64,000 nucleotides of DNA from Tunturiibacter gelidiferens (GTDB lineage: Bacteria; Acidobacteriota; Terriglobia; Terriglobales; Acidobacteriaceae): the NCBI RefSeq assembly GCF_014201335.1, contig NZ_JACHEB010000001.1, positions 1 to 64,000 on the forward strand, written 5' to 3'. Numbering within the stretch: the first letter of the stretch is position 1; every line of letters starts with the position of its first letter. The position numbers were made by a program, and so were the translations under genes. Shown here one piece after another: positions 44,570 to 53,600 of the stretch. The notes beneath the pieces were generated by a model. The model was given only the letters and a program-made list of their open reading frames with translations. It did no database searches and was not told the origin of the DNA.

Positions 44570-44697
44570 CTCACTCAAAGCTCACACCTCTTCCTGACGC
44601 TAAGGCAACAGGCTCGGTGGAAAGAGCTCCAAATGAGGAAACCGTATAGGAATAGCGATCATGCATCTTCTTGTTCTCCGCAGAAGTCTGCCGGTTA

Positions 44698-44872
44698 CTC
44701 TCGGGTAGGTCTCCTGGCTTGGAGGTAGCAGGGTAAACCTGCACGCCGCTTTACCTTCCCCAGCCAGCGGCCGAGTGGTACCTCAAAGCAGCTATCCTCA
44801 CTTACAGTGGCGGAACCGCGCCGGTTCTTCACCGGACTTCCCTGTTATGCCCTGATGGGCACCCGAGACAGA
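44698..44872 (-). promoter_or_regulatory. Cobalamin (B12) riboswitch upstream of cobN
   Basis: On the minus strand the order is GGGTGCCC, GAAGTCCGGTGAAG, the B12 box GCCACTG (in GTTCCGCCACTGTAAG), CTCGGCCGCTGGCTGG and the 3' AGCCAGGAGACCTACC. These are the conserved elements of the cobalamin riboswitch. It starts about 300 bases upstream of cobN and ends about 130 bases before it, so adenosylcobalamin is expected to repress the cobN-chelatase operon. The remainder of the 44570-44950 gap shows nothing else. Confidence 0.93.
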
Positions 44873-44950
44873 TTTCGTTATACCACAATGAAATCGTTGC
44901 GATGTCACGCTCACGTCGGCTCGAAAATCGGCTGGCAAGCAAATCGCCCA

Positions 44951-45616
44951 CTAGGCTGACGCGTTGACGGTCATCACACGCAGATCTGGCGAAACAAGTA
45001 ATCTCGCCTCGGTCCGGGCTTGCACCTCAGCGGCGTCCAGCCCATCGGCTACCTCAGTCAACACCAGCCCTTCAGCGCTTACGCGAATCCAACAAAGCTC
45101 GGTCACAATGTCATGGACCACGCGCTGTCCGGTCAGTGGCAGCGTACACTCTTTCAAAATCCTCGACGTTCCATCCTTGGTCTGATGCTCCATCGCAACA
45201 ATCACGCGACGCGCCCCCGCCACCAGGTCCATCGCGCCTCCCATGCCCTTCACCATCTTTCCCGGAATCGTCCAGTTTGCGAGATTGCCATTCTCGTCGA
45301 CTTGCATCGCTCCGAGGATGCTCATATCCATGTGTCCGCCCCGAATCATCGCAAACGACTCCTCGCTCGCGAAAAACGAACATCCCGGCAGCTCCGTCAC
45401 CGGCTGCTTCCCTGCGTTAATAAGGTCGGGGTCAGCGCAGTCATCGGTCGGAGGCCCGCCAACACCGAGCATTCCATTTTCCGACTGGAACATAACGTCG
45501 ATCCCCGCAGGTACGTATTCAGCAATCATGGTCGGCAGCCCGATGCCAAGATTCACATAAAAGCCATCTCGAAACTCTCGCGCAATCCGCCGCGCAATCC
45601 TCTCTTTCCCTGTCAC
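44951..45616 (-). CDS. scoB: 3-oxoacid CoA-transferase subunit B
   Basis: A 221-residue subunit of succinyl-CoA:3-ketoacid CoA-transferase type, which moves CoA to acetoacetate. The catalytic glutamate motif [12 protein letters not shown] is present, with [13 protein letters not shown] near the start and [18 protein letters not shown]. Start is GTG, overlapping the scoA stop by four bases (GTGA), so the pair is translationally coupled. Full length for the subunit. Confidence 0.95.
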   Translation of the reverse strand: MTGKERIARRIAREFRDGFYVNLGIGLPTMIAEYVPAGIDVMFQSENGMLGVGGPPTDDCADPDLINAGKQPVTELPGCSFFASEESFAMIRGGHMDMSILGAMQVDENGNLANWTIPGKMVKGMGGAMDLVAGARRVIVAMEHQTKDGTSRILKECTLPLTGQRVVHDIVTELCWIRVSAEGLVLTEVADGLDAAEVQARTEARLLVSPDLRVMTVNASA

Positions 45617-46317
45617 GCGGCACCTCCGGACTGGATGAACTTCGACTCAATCGGTTTACGATAAGCTGCGCCGACCACGACCCGGTTCACATAGATTCCC
45701 GGGGTCACGACGTGGTCGGGATTAAGCTCTCCGGGCTCAACCAGTTCCTCGATTTCGGCAACTGTTAGCTTCGCGGCAGTCGCCATCGCCGGATTAAAGT
45801 TTCTCGCAGTCTTCCGATACACCAGATTCCCTAATCGGTCGCCCTTCCACGCTTTGATTAACGCCACGTCGGCGTTCAGTGAGTGCTCTAGCACGTAAGT
45901 CCGATCTCCAATTTTGCGCGTTTCTTTCCCTTCGGCCACCACTGTTCCCAATCCGGTCGGCACATAAAACGCGGGGATTCCGGCACCACCTGCACGAATT
46001 CGTTCAGCCAGCGTTCCCTGTGGAATCAGCGTGAGATCAAGCTCTTTCCTCAATACCAAAGCCTCCAGCCGTCGGTTTTCGCCCACGTAGCTTCCCACGT
46101 GTGAAGCAATCATCCCCGCCTCCAGCATCAGTCCCATACCGAAGCCGTCGACGCCCATATTGTTGCTGATCGTGTGTAGCCCGGTTACGCGGCGTTCCAC
46201 CAGAGCGGCAATCAGATTCTCCGGAATCCCGCAAAGCCCGAAACCTCCAAGCATCACCGTCGAACCGGAAGCGATATCCGCGACTGCTTCGTATGCAGTT
46301 TGGACAACTTTATTCAT
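45613..46317 (-). CDS. scoA: 3-oxoacid CoA-transferase subunit A
   Basis: A 234-residue partner subunit. The glycine-rich MLGGFGLCGIPENLI loop and PAFYVPTGLGTVVAEGKE are typical of the A chain; it ends near RVVVGAAYRKPIE. With ScoB it forms the ketoacid CoA-transferase used for acetoacetate and related short acids. It is first in the operon; scoB follows with overlap. The galM gene upstream on the same strand is 52 bases away, so an operon could extend to it, though functions differ. Confidence 0.95.
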   Translation of the reverse strand: MNKVVQTAYEAVADIASGSTVMLGGFGLCGIPENLIAALVERRVTGLHTISNNMGVDGFGMGLMLEAGMIASHVGSYVGENRRLEALVLRKELDLTLIPQGTLAERIRAGGAGIPAFYVPTGLGTVVAEGKETRKIGDRTYVLEHSLNADVALIKAWKGDRLGNLVYRKTARNFNPAMATAAKLTVAEIEELVEPGELNPDHVVTPGIYVNRVVVGAAYRKPIESKFIQSGGAA

Positions 46318-46369
46318 CGAAAAAATCCCTAGGGCGGCTGAGGAAAGAGGCCGCGTCGTTTATGACCGC

Positions 46370-47473
46370 CTACTTCGCGTGAGTCGAGAAGGTGAAGGTA
46401 GTGGTGCTGTGCCGCACTTCGCCCGGCTTCAACTCGGTCGATGGAAAAGCAGGGTGATTCGGTGAATCCGGAAAATGCTGAGTCTCCAGACATAAGCCCG
46501 TGTTTTTCGAGTGGCTTTCTTGCGCTTTCCCATATTGCGTTCCATTAAGGGAGTTGCCCGTATAAAACTGTACCCCCGGCTCCGTCGTCGTCACAGTCAA
46601 AACGCGCCCGCTCACTGGATCGTAAACCCGACCTGCGGTCTTTACCTCTCCGTTCTTGCCGCGGAGAACCCAATTGTGGTCATATCCGCCGCCGATCCTT
46701 AACTGTTCATTGTCATCGTGAATCCGGGTTCCAATCACGGTCGGCTTACGAAAATCAAATGGTGTACCCTCCACTGAAGCCAGCGCTCCCGTGGGAATCT
46801 GCCCCGAATCTACTGGCGTGTACTGATCAGCTGGAATCATCACTACTTCATCAAGAATCGTGTTCTTCGCATCACCCGACAAGTTGAAGTAAGAGTGATT
46901 GGTCAGATTGATGACCGTACCTTTGTCTGTAGAGGAACTGTAGTCGATGCGCAGTGCACCGTGGTGAACCGTGTATCGAACATGCACGGTGAGCGTCCCT
47001 GGGTAGCCCTGATCGCCGTCCTTACTTACTAACGTCATCTCGACTCCATCTGCGATGGCCCGCGCTTGCCAAACCATGCGGTCGAAGCCCACCGTGCCCC
47101 CGTGCAGCGAGTTGGCGCCATTGTTCGTTGGAATCTGATATTGATGACCGTCAAGAGAAAACTTTCCGAACGCAATGCGATTCCCGTACCGTCCGACGAT
47201 CGCGCCAAAGTACGTTGACTTATCTGCAACGTAGCCATCCAAAGCGCTATATCCCAACACTACATCGGCAATCTTTCCGTCGCGATCCGGCGTCTTGATC
47301 GAAACGACTCGCGCCCCGAAGGTCGTAATGCTCGCCTCCATTCCTTCGCTCTTTAATGTGTAGAGTTCGACTGCCGTACCGTCCGGTGCGATCCCGAACG
47401 CAGTTTTAGTTACCGAGCCATGTGCCGCCATCGCAGTTGTCATGCTAAGCAGCATAATCCTCAGCCATCTCAT
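46370..47473 (-). CDS. galM: Exported aldose 1-epimerase (galactose mutarotase family)
   Basis: About 367 residues. A signal peptide (MRWLRIMLLSMTTAMAAHGS) is followed by the galactose-mutarotase beta-sandwich: GRYGNRIAFGKFSLDG, the catalytic His region INLTNHSYFNLSG and the catalytic Glu region TEPGVQFYTGNSLNG. The enzyme interconverts alpha and beta anomers of aldoses. The signal sequence places it outside the cytoplasm, a common arrangement in polysaccharide degraders. GGGGAG is 6-7 bases from the second ATG (MRWL), so that start is preferred over the one six bases upstream. Confidence 0.9.
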   Translation of the reverse strand: MRWLRIMLLSMTTAMAAHGSVTKTAFGIAPDGTAVELYTLKSEGMEASITTFGARVVSIKTPDRDGKIADVVLGYSALDGYVADKSTYFGAIVGRYGNRIAFGKFSLDGHQYQIPTNNGANSLHGGTVGFDRMVWQARAIADGVEMTLVSKDGDQGYPGTLTVHVRYTVHHGALRIDYSSSTDKGTVINLTNHSYFNLSGDAKNTILDEVVMIPADQYTPVDSGQIPTGALASVEGTPFDFRKPTVIGTRIHDDNEQLRIGGGYDHNWVLRGKNGEVKTAGRVYDPVSGRVLTVTTTEPGVQFYTGNSLNGTQYGKAQESHSKNTGLCLETQHFPDSPNHPAFPSTELKPGEVRHSTTTFTFSTHAK

Positions 47474-47635
47474 CGTCATTCTCCCCGTACATTTTTCCGC
47501 TTGCGGGCGGTATTCGGTCTGTTCTGAAGCTGAATTTTCCTCGCTTCGGCAGCCCTCGCCACTATACGTGAACCACTGTTCGTACGAAACAGAGATAACA
47601 TTTGAGCGTCAAGAGTAATCGTGAGAAGGATGGCC

Positions 47636-48148
47636 ATGACCACGCAAAATCGGCGACTTGAGTCAACTCGCGCTTCACGCACAGAGTTAGGTTTCAGTAT
47701 TCGCCAGGCGCAAATCTCACATCAGGACGAGATCGCAAAAATGTGTGCGGTGCTGTGGCCAGAAACATCCATCGAAGAACACCGTCAAGAGATAAGTCGC
47801 CTGCTCACCTCCGGGATGTACGGCATTCTGCCGGCAACAATTCTCACTTCCTATTACGAGGACGGAACACTCAACGGTTTTCTTCAGGTAGGACTGCGTT
47901 CACACGCCGACGGCTGCGATTCCTCGCAACCCGTTGGCTTCATCGAAGGTTGGTTTGTCTACGAGCACTTCAGAGGTCAGGGTATCGGCAAGGGCTTGAT
48001 GCGTGCGGCGGAGAATTGGGCCCGTGATCACGGGTGTAAAGAGATGGCATCCGATACCTGGATCGACCACGAAAGTTCAAAGAAAGCCCATGAAGCCCTC
48101 GGCTTCGAAATAGTTGATCGATGCATCAATTTCCGCAAAGAGCTCTGA
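47636..48148 (+). CDS. GNAT acetyltransferase, aminoglycoside 6'-N-acetyltransferase-like
   Basis: A 170-residue GNAT-fold enzyme. The acetyl-CoA motif is EGWFVYEHFRGQGIGKGLM and the C-terminal half GCKEMASDTWIDHESSKKAHEALGF is that of AAC(6')-Ib/Ii-like enzymes. It may acetylate aminoglycosides, but chromosomal relatives can have other amines as substrates, so resistance is only possible. GAAGGA is 6 bases before the ATG at 47636, which is preferred to the GTG at 47621. It is divergent from galM and convergent with the HAD phosphatase. Confidence 0.82.
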   Translation: MTTQNRRLESTRASRTELGFSIRQAQISHQDEIAKMCAVLWPETSIEEHRQEISRLLTSGMYGILPATILTSYYEDGTLNGFLQVGLRSHADGCDSSQPVGFIEGWFVYEHFRGQGIGKGLMRAAENWARDHGCKEMASDTWIDHESSKKAHEALGFEIVDRCINFRKEL

Positions 48149-48167
48149 GCGTTCGCTCATCGGTTGC

Positions 48168-48794
48168 TTAGCGATGTACTGGAGACATCTCCCGCTCCCA
48201 CGGCTGCAATACCTTCACCGAAGCCATCCCAGCGGCCGTCGCCGCTTGAATTCCCATCTCCGTGTCTTCAAAAACCAGGCAGTCCTCTGGATTCACTCCC
48301 AGCTGGTTCGCTGCAATCAAAAAGGGCTCTGGATCGGGTTTGCTCCGTTCGTAATCCCCCGCACACACCAACGTTTCGAATTTGTCCAGAAGCCCCAGCA
48401 CCTCCAGCGAAGAGGTTACAGAGTCCCTTGTACTACCTGATACCACTGCAAATGGAATTTGCCCGTGACTAAATTCGATATGTTCGAGCACTTCCGGCAC
48501 CGCTTTCAACTCAGGAAGAATCTCGAAGTACAGTGCCTCCTTCCGCCTTGCCACTTCTTCCCCGGGCATCGACAAACCATCTCGCGTATTTAGCGTGGAG
48601 ATAATTTCGGATACCGGCATTCCACCCCACGCATAGAACGTCTCTTCTCCAAACTCACAGTTCCATTCCGCCAGAATGCTTTTCCATGCGATGTAATGCA
48701 GTGGCATCGAGTCAACAATCGTTCCATCGCAATCGAACAGATAGGCCTTGAAAGGCCCCTCTGGCAACTTCAACTTCCGAGGCGCAGCTACCAT
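48168..48794 (-). CDS. HAD-superfamily phosphatase (beta-phosphoglucomutase-like subfamily)
   Basis: A 208-residue Rossmannoid HAD with the nucleophile Asp in FDCDGTIVDS, motif II VVSGSTRD, motif III Lys in ERSKPDPEP and motif IV FEDTEMGIQAA. The cap segment resembles the YqaB/beta-PGM branch, which acts on small phosphosugars such as fructose-1-P or glucose-1-P. The exact substrate is not determined. AAGGAG is 7 bases before the ATG at 48794. Its stop faces the acetyltransferase gene. Confidence 0.87.
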   Translation of the reverse strand: MVAAPRKLKLPEGPFKAYLFDCDGTIVDSMPLHYIAWKSILAEWNCEFGEETFYAWGGMPVSEIISTLNTRDGLSMPGEEVARRKEALYFEILPELKAVPEVLEHIEFSHGQIPFAVVSGSTRDSVTSSLEVLGLLDKFETLVCAGDYERSKPDPEPFLIAANQLGVNPEDCLVFEDTEMGIQAATAAGMASVKVLQPWEREMSPVHR

Positions 48795-48922
48795 CAAATC
48801 TCTCCTTGCATCTCGTCGGCGCCAAGAGGCCAGACGCCGTCGCTCGCGAATAAAATCCAGGGCCGATAGGCGACCAAAACACTGATCGCACTACCGCCGC
48901 TGAACATTATCAATCAATCGAA

Positions 48923-49339
48923 TTATTTCAGTTCGCAACCGGCAAAGAAGTATCCAATCTCAAACGCAGCTGTATCCTCCGCGTCTGAACCATGGATAGC
49001 GTTCTCCCCAATCGACGATGCGAACTTCTTGCGGATCGTCCCCTCATCCGCCTGAGCTGGGTTGGTCGCACCCATCAACTTGCGTAGATCGGCAATCGCG
49101 TTATCCTTCTCGAGCACCATCGGAAAAATGGGGCCGCTCGACATGAATTCGGTCAGTTCGCCGAAGAACGGACGCGCAGCGTGAACGTAATAGAATCCTT
49201 CAGCCTGCGCCTTAGAAATGGAAAGCCGTTTGATCGAAACAATCTTAAACCCTGCCTTTTCAATCTCGGCCAGGATTGCCGCCGCGTGGCCCTTACGAAC
49301 TGCGTCCGGCTTGATGATGCTGAATGTGCGTTGTGACAA
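48923..49339 (-). CDS. ndk: Nucleoside diphosphate kinase
   Basis: A 138-residue kinase transferring the gamma phosphate among (d)NTPs. The phosphorylated histidine lies in [14 protein letters not shown], with [12 protein letters not shown] at the start and [13 protein letters not shown]. The family length of about 140 fits a TTG start at 49339 (protein starts with [11 protein letters not shown]), supported by AGGAG 8 bases away; the longer open frame has no support upstream. A normal housekeeping gene. Confidence 0.94.
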   Translation of the reverse strand: MSQRTFSIIKPDAVRKGHAAAILAEIEKAGFKIVSIKRLSISKAQAEGFYYVHAARPFFGELTEFMSSGPIFPMVLEKDNAIADLRKLMGATNPAQADEGTIRKKFASSIGENAIHGSDAEDTAAFEIGYFFAGCELK

Positions 49340-49442
49340 CGTATTTCTCCTAGGTGAGTCTCTATTACTTAGTGTAGAACAAGGCCAGCGAACCGCGCCT
49401 GTGTTCAAGCTTGGCTGAAACTTCTCACTGGAGCATGGATGA

Positions 49443-49610
49443 ATGCGGATGTTCCAAAAGACAGCGTGGATATGGTTTCTGGGCTTCGCCGCGTGGCTTG
49501 CCGATGCCCTCCTCAGCTTGCGTTTACATAACATCCTCCACGCCCGCCTCGCCCTGATGGTCGCTATTGTTTTCTTTACGGCCGGCCTCTTCTATCGCCG
49601 TCAAACCTAA
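49443..49610 (+). CDS. 55-residue membrane protein
   Basis: An open frame starting [20 protein letters not shown] and ending GLFYRRQT, with two predicted transmembrane helices (about 8-24 and 33-50). CTGGAG lies about 9 bases upstream of the ATG. The size and the hydrophobic/charged pattern suggest a real mini membrane protein, but it could be chance. It precedes the exported Nif3-like gene by 145 bases. Confidence 0.5.
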   Translation: MRMFQKTAWIWFLGFAAWLADALLSLRLHNILHARLALMVAIVFFTAGLFYRRQT

Positions 49611-49754
49611 TCGGTCCGGCATGGAGTCGTCTTCCTCGTGGATCAAAACTCTCGGCAGAACTTGTCGTGCCGAAATTTTCGCTGCCACAAGATTCGACGA
49701 CGTAAGCCATTGCTCGGCGATAGAATTGTCGAACGATCTCAGTTACTCCCCACG

Positions 49755-50645
49755 ATGATGCCGATGCGAATCCTTCTAACGTTGTTGATGGTTCTTTCTA
49801 TATCATCGCGCGCGCAAACACTTCGCGCAGGTGAGGCGATCAGTCTCATCCAGCACCATTACGCCGCAATGCCCCCGCCCAACACAGTGGATACCGTTAA
49901 GGCGGGCGATCCGAATACACTCGTCACCGGCGTTGCTACAACCTTCCTCGACACGATGGAGGTTTTACGGGAGGCGGTCCGCCGTGGGGATAATTTGATC
50001 ATCACGCATGAGCCCACTTTCTATAACCACCTCGATGACACGAAGTTCTTTACCGATGATCCGGTTTACAAAGAGAAGTTGGCGTTCATTGAACAACACC
50101 ATCTGGTGGTGTTTCGGCTCCATGATGAGATTCACGCTGATACAACCGACCACATCTTACAGGGAATGTACGAGGAACTCGGCTGGGATAAGTATCCGCA
50201 TCCGCCTGGGCCCCGCGGGCAATATTTTTTAACGATTCCTCAGGTAACACTGGCGGAGCTATCTAGATCGCTGCAGTCTAAACTTCACATTCAAACACTA
50301 CGAGTCGAAGGGGATCCTAATCTTTCTATATCCCATGTGGCATTCCTTCCCGGGTCTTCCGGATTAGAGAAGCAGGTTTCCGCCCTGCGTCAGCCAGCGG
50401 TCGAGGTGTTGATCGCCGGGGAGGCAAGCGAATGGGAGACGGTCGAGTACGTTCGGGATGCAGTAGCGCAGGGTAGGCCTAAAGCGCTGATTCTGCTGGG
50501 GCACCAAGTGTCAGAGGAGCCTGGAATGGAGCGGTGCGCCAAAGATTTGCGCGAGTTGTTTCCTAGGATACGAGTCGACCATATCGTGGCGGGACAGCCG
50601 CTATGGAATCCAGAGCATGGCCCCGCCGTAAAGTCTCCGCAATGA
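49755..50645 (+). CDS. Exported Nif3-like dinuclear metal-centre protein
   Basis: About 296 residues. It begins MMPMRILLTLLMVLSISSRAQ, a signal peptide, then a Nif3/YbgI-type domain: LITHEPTFYNH (metal-ligand region), FRLHDEIHADTTDHI and LLGHQVSEEPGMERC. Nif3 proteins are cytoplasmic in most bacteria, so a signal peptide is unusual. No reaction is established for the family beyond GTP cyclohydrolase-like structure. The ATG used is the first of three close ones (49755, 49758, 49764). Its TGA abuts the stop of the convergent lhr gene (TGATCA) with no spacer. Confidence 0.82.
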   Translation: MMPMRILLTLLMVLSISSRAQTLRAGEAISLIQHHYAAMPPPNTVDTVKAGDPNTLVTGVATTFLDTMEVLREAVRRGDNLIITHEPTFYNHLDDTKFFTDDPVYKEKLAFIEQHHLVVFRLHDEIHADTTDHILQGMYEELGWDKYPHPPGPRGQYFLTIPQVTLAELSRSLQSKLHIQTLRVEGDPNLSISHVAFLPGSSGLEKQVSALRQPAVEVLIAGEASEWETVEYVRDAVAQGRPKALILLGHQVSEEPGMERCAKDLRELFPRIRVDHIVAGQPLWNPEHGPAVKSPQ

Positions 50646-53600
50646 TCATGGTTGAGCCAGTACTCGTCCAGCTAACGTGAAGGGGAGATGAGATAGACTT
50701 GACGGCGAATTGGCCAGGCCGTCGCTGGAAAGGGCGTCGATTTCCCGATCGCCCTTCTCTGTGTGCAGATGGCCGTTGCAATAGAGAACCTGTCTGCCCG
50801 GAACGGCGGGGACACGATCGCCTGGCACGACGACACCAACTAGGTTCATAGGGTCGGCCGCGGCAACGGCAATAATTGCGCTGCACTCGCGTGTGCGTGC
50901 AGCCCGGAGGGATTCGACAGCCTCGGAAAGGGCATATTGCTCGCCGCCGAAGCCAGAGACGAATCGACCGCCTCTGACCTCGCCACGGGCCTCGAGGCGT
51001 CGAAGCATATGGAGCAGATCGCGCCATTTGGGAGCGTTGGATTCAGCGAGAAGAAGGTCGCGGAAGAGAACGCCATAACGGCTGAGCAGTTGGCGGGCGA
51101 AGGACTCAAGCGCGGTTTCGGTATCGCGGGCCATCTCGATTGCCGTCGGCGCGGTCTGGATTCCCTCGCGAAGCAATGACCATCTACCAACCGAGCTACG
51201 CGCGGTACGTTTGCCGGGGGCTTCGGTTGTCATGGATTTGCGACGGGGATCCATGCAAGCACGAAGTTGGTCGAAGCCGTCAGCAGATACGACGCCTGCC
51301 GTAGCGAGCTCCCATAAAGCTTGCTGGGTTTGTTGCCGAGTGAGTTTAGCAATGCGCTGAATGTCGTTGGCAAAGCAGGCACCGCGTTGCTGGAGGAGTG
51401 TACGGAGCTGTAGAGCTGCAGGACTCAGCGCAACGGCTAGCTTGTCTTCTTCAACACCCTGATGAGCGAGTGTGTAAGGCAGCCAGTCCGCAGTCTCGCG
51501 GATGTAGAAGGTGATGGGCGCAGCATTGGTGGGTATAACTCGTCGAGGAGAGGAGCCGTCGCCTTTAGACCAAGCTGGATGAGGAGAAATCCGACCCCAG
51601 CCCACGGCTCCTGAGAGACACATCGAATCTAGCCAGCGGGGGTCGTAGTTGGCTACGCGGGAGGGAAGAAGAGTACGCTCCCACTCGATGGCAGGAGCTT
51701 CAAATCCCTCAAGTTGCCGGAGAGCTTCAAGGACGCCTTCTTCACCGGTGAGTTGAGTTTGGGGGGCGAGATGTTGCCAAGTGAGCAGCCAGCGCATATA
51801 GACCGTCGGAGTGACTGGCTCGATCTGCTTGCGAAGAGCGGCAACGGTTCGTCGGTGAATGCGTTGAAGAATGCGGCGTTCGCACCATTCGATATCGTGG
51901 TCTGCAACTCCTGCGGTCGAATCTGCCGAGGCGAAATACTCAAACGTTCCGCGAATGAGAAGACCCTGCGTCTCCATCGAGAGGAAAGCTTGGAAAATAC
52001 CGGCAGGTTCGAGGTTTATAGTGCGTGCGAGAGAGTTAGAATTCGTGGGTCCCGTAATCTGCAACCATCCCTGTACTACCTTTCGTAGTGACTCCTCTTT
52101 TGTAACTGATTTTGGCTCATCATCGGCTACTGTTCGCCACAAGACGGCCACCCAAGGGAGTCGCTCGGTAGCTACCCAGACTTGGCTTCCGGCGCAGTCG
52201 ATCGTCTGCGCGCGACCTGTGCGAGCGAGGCGATCGTAAAACAGATGCCAGTCGCGGACTTCGGCGGAATCGAGTACGTGCAAGGGTAGGACGATCAGAG
52301 AGTGGAGAAGGTCGTGGAGCTCATGTTCGTCGCGGAGGTCGGGCCATATCTCCTTGCGGATGGCGGCTATAGCGACAGGATCTACTTTGCCGGGTTGGTC
52401 CGGTTGGTTTCGGCCAAGTGAGGTGGCCCGAGCTCGGCGTTCTTCGAGACCGGCTTCGTCTAGATAAGCGTAGGGATTAGCGTTGAGAAGTTCATGGGCA
52501 AACTGCGAGGGTGTCGGAGTATCAACCGCCAGGCAATGGATGGAGCCTTCTTTTATCCCGCGAAGAAGATCAATGAGCCCTTCGAGATCCATCGCTTCCT
52601 GGAGGACGTCCTGCATGACCTCATTGACGAGTGGGTGATTGGGAATTTGGATGTCGCCGACAATCGTCTCGAAGCAAGCAGCAGCCTGAGGAAAAACAGA
52701 GGCCATGAGATCTTCAGAGCGGGTGCGCTGAATCTGTGGGGCTATGCGTTTGCCTTTTGAAAAGCGGAGGAGTTGCAGACTACGACCCGCAGCCCAACGC
52801 CAACGGTTTTTGAAAATCGGGGAGGCTATAGACGCTTGTTCCAACAGCTCTTTGGCGGTGTGTTCGGTGAGGAACTGGAAGACGTCGGCAAGGGGGAAGC
52901 TGTGCTGCTCGGCGAGGGAGATGTTGATGCCGTTGTCGGTGGCAGCGGCCTGCAGCTCGAAGTTGAAGCCGCGGCAGAAGCGCTTGCGTAAGGCGAGACC
53001 CCAGGCTTTGTTGACACGACCGCCAAAAGGAGCATGAAGAATGAGCTGCATGCCGCCACCATCATCGAAGAAGCGCTCGGCGATGATGGTGGTTTTGGAG
53101 GGGACGGCACCAAGGGCGGCTCGACCGGTGACGATGTACGCGATGAGCTGTTGGGCTCCGCTGGCGCAGATGCCGCACTCCTGCATGAGCCAGGCAGTGG
53201 CAGCGGCGACTTCGGGTTGTGCGGGGGAGATATAACCGGGGGTAACGTTGCGAGTGAGCGCGGAAATCTGTTCGCGGAGCTCACCGACACCGTCAGAAAG
53301 AATAGCAGTGCGCTGGGGGGCTTCGCCTTCCCAGAAGGGCAAGCTGGGAGGGGCGCCATGGGCGTCTTCGACGAGGACGCGGCCGGTGGCTTCGACGCGC
53401 TGAATCCTCCAGCTGGAAGTGCCGAGGAGGATGACGTCGCCTGGACTGGAATCGACGGCGAAGTGCTCGTCGAGAGTCGCGATCTGTACGCCTTCGGGCT
53501 GGAGGATGACACTGTAAAGAGCCGTGTCGGGAATCGCGCCTCCGTTGGAGATTGCGATCATGCGGGCTCCACGGCGGGGATGGAGATGGTGCTGGACGCC

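Noticed and set aside
50000-51000. Replication origin at the GC-skew change
   Set aside because: No dnaA, dnaN, or DnaA-box cluster was seen here; only the skew change is reported.
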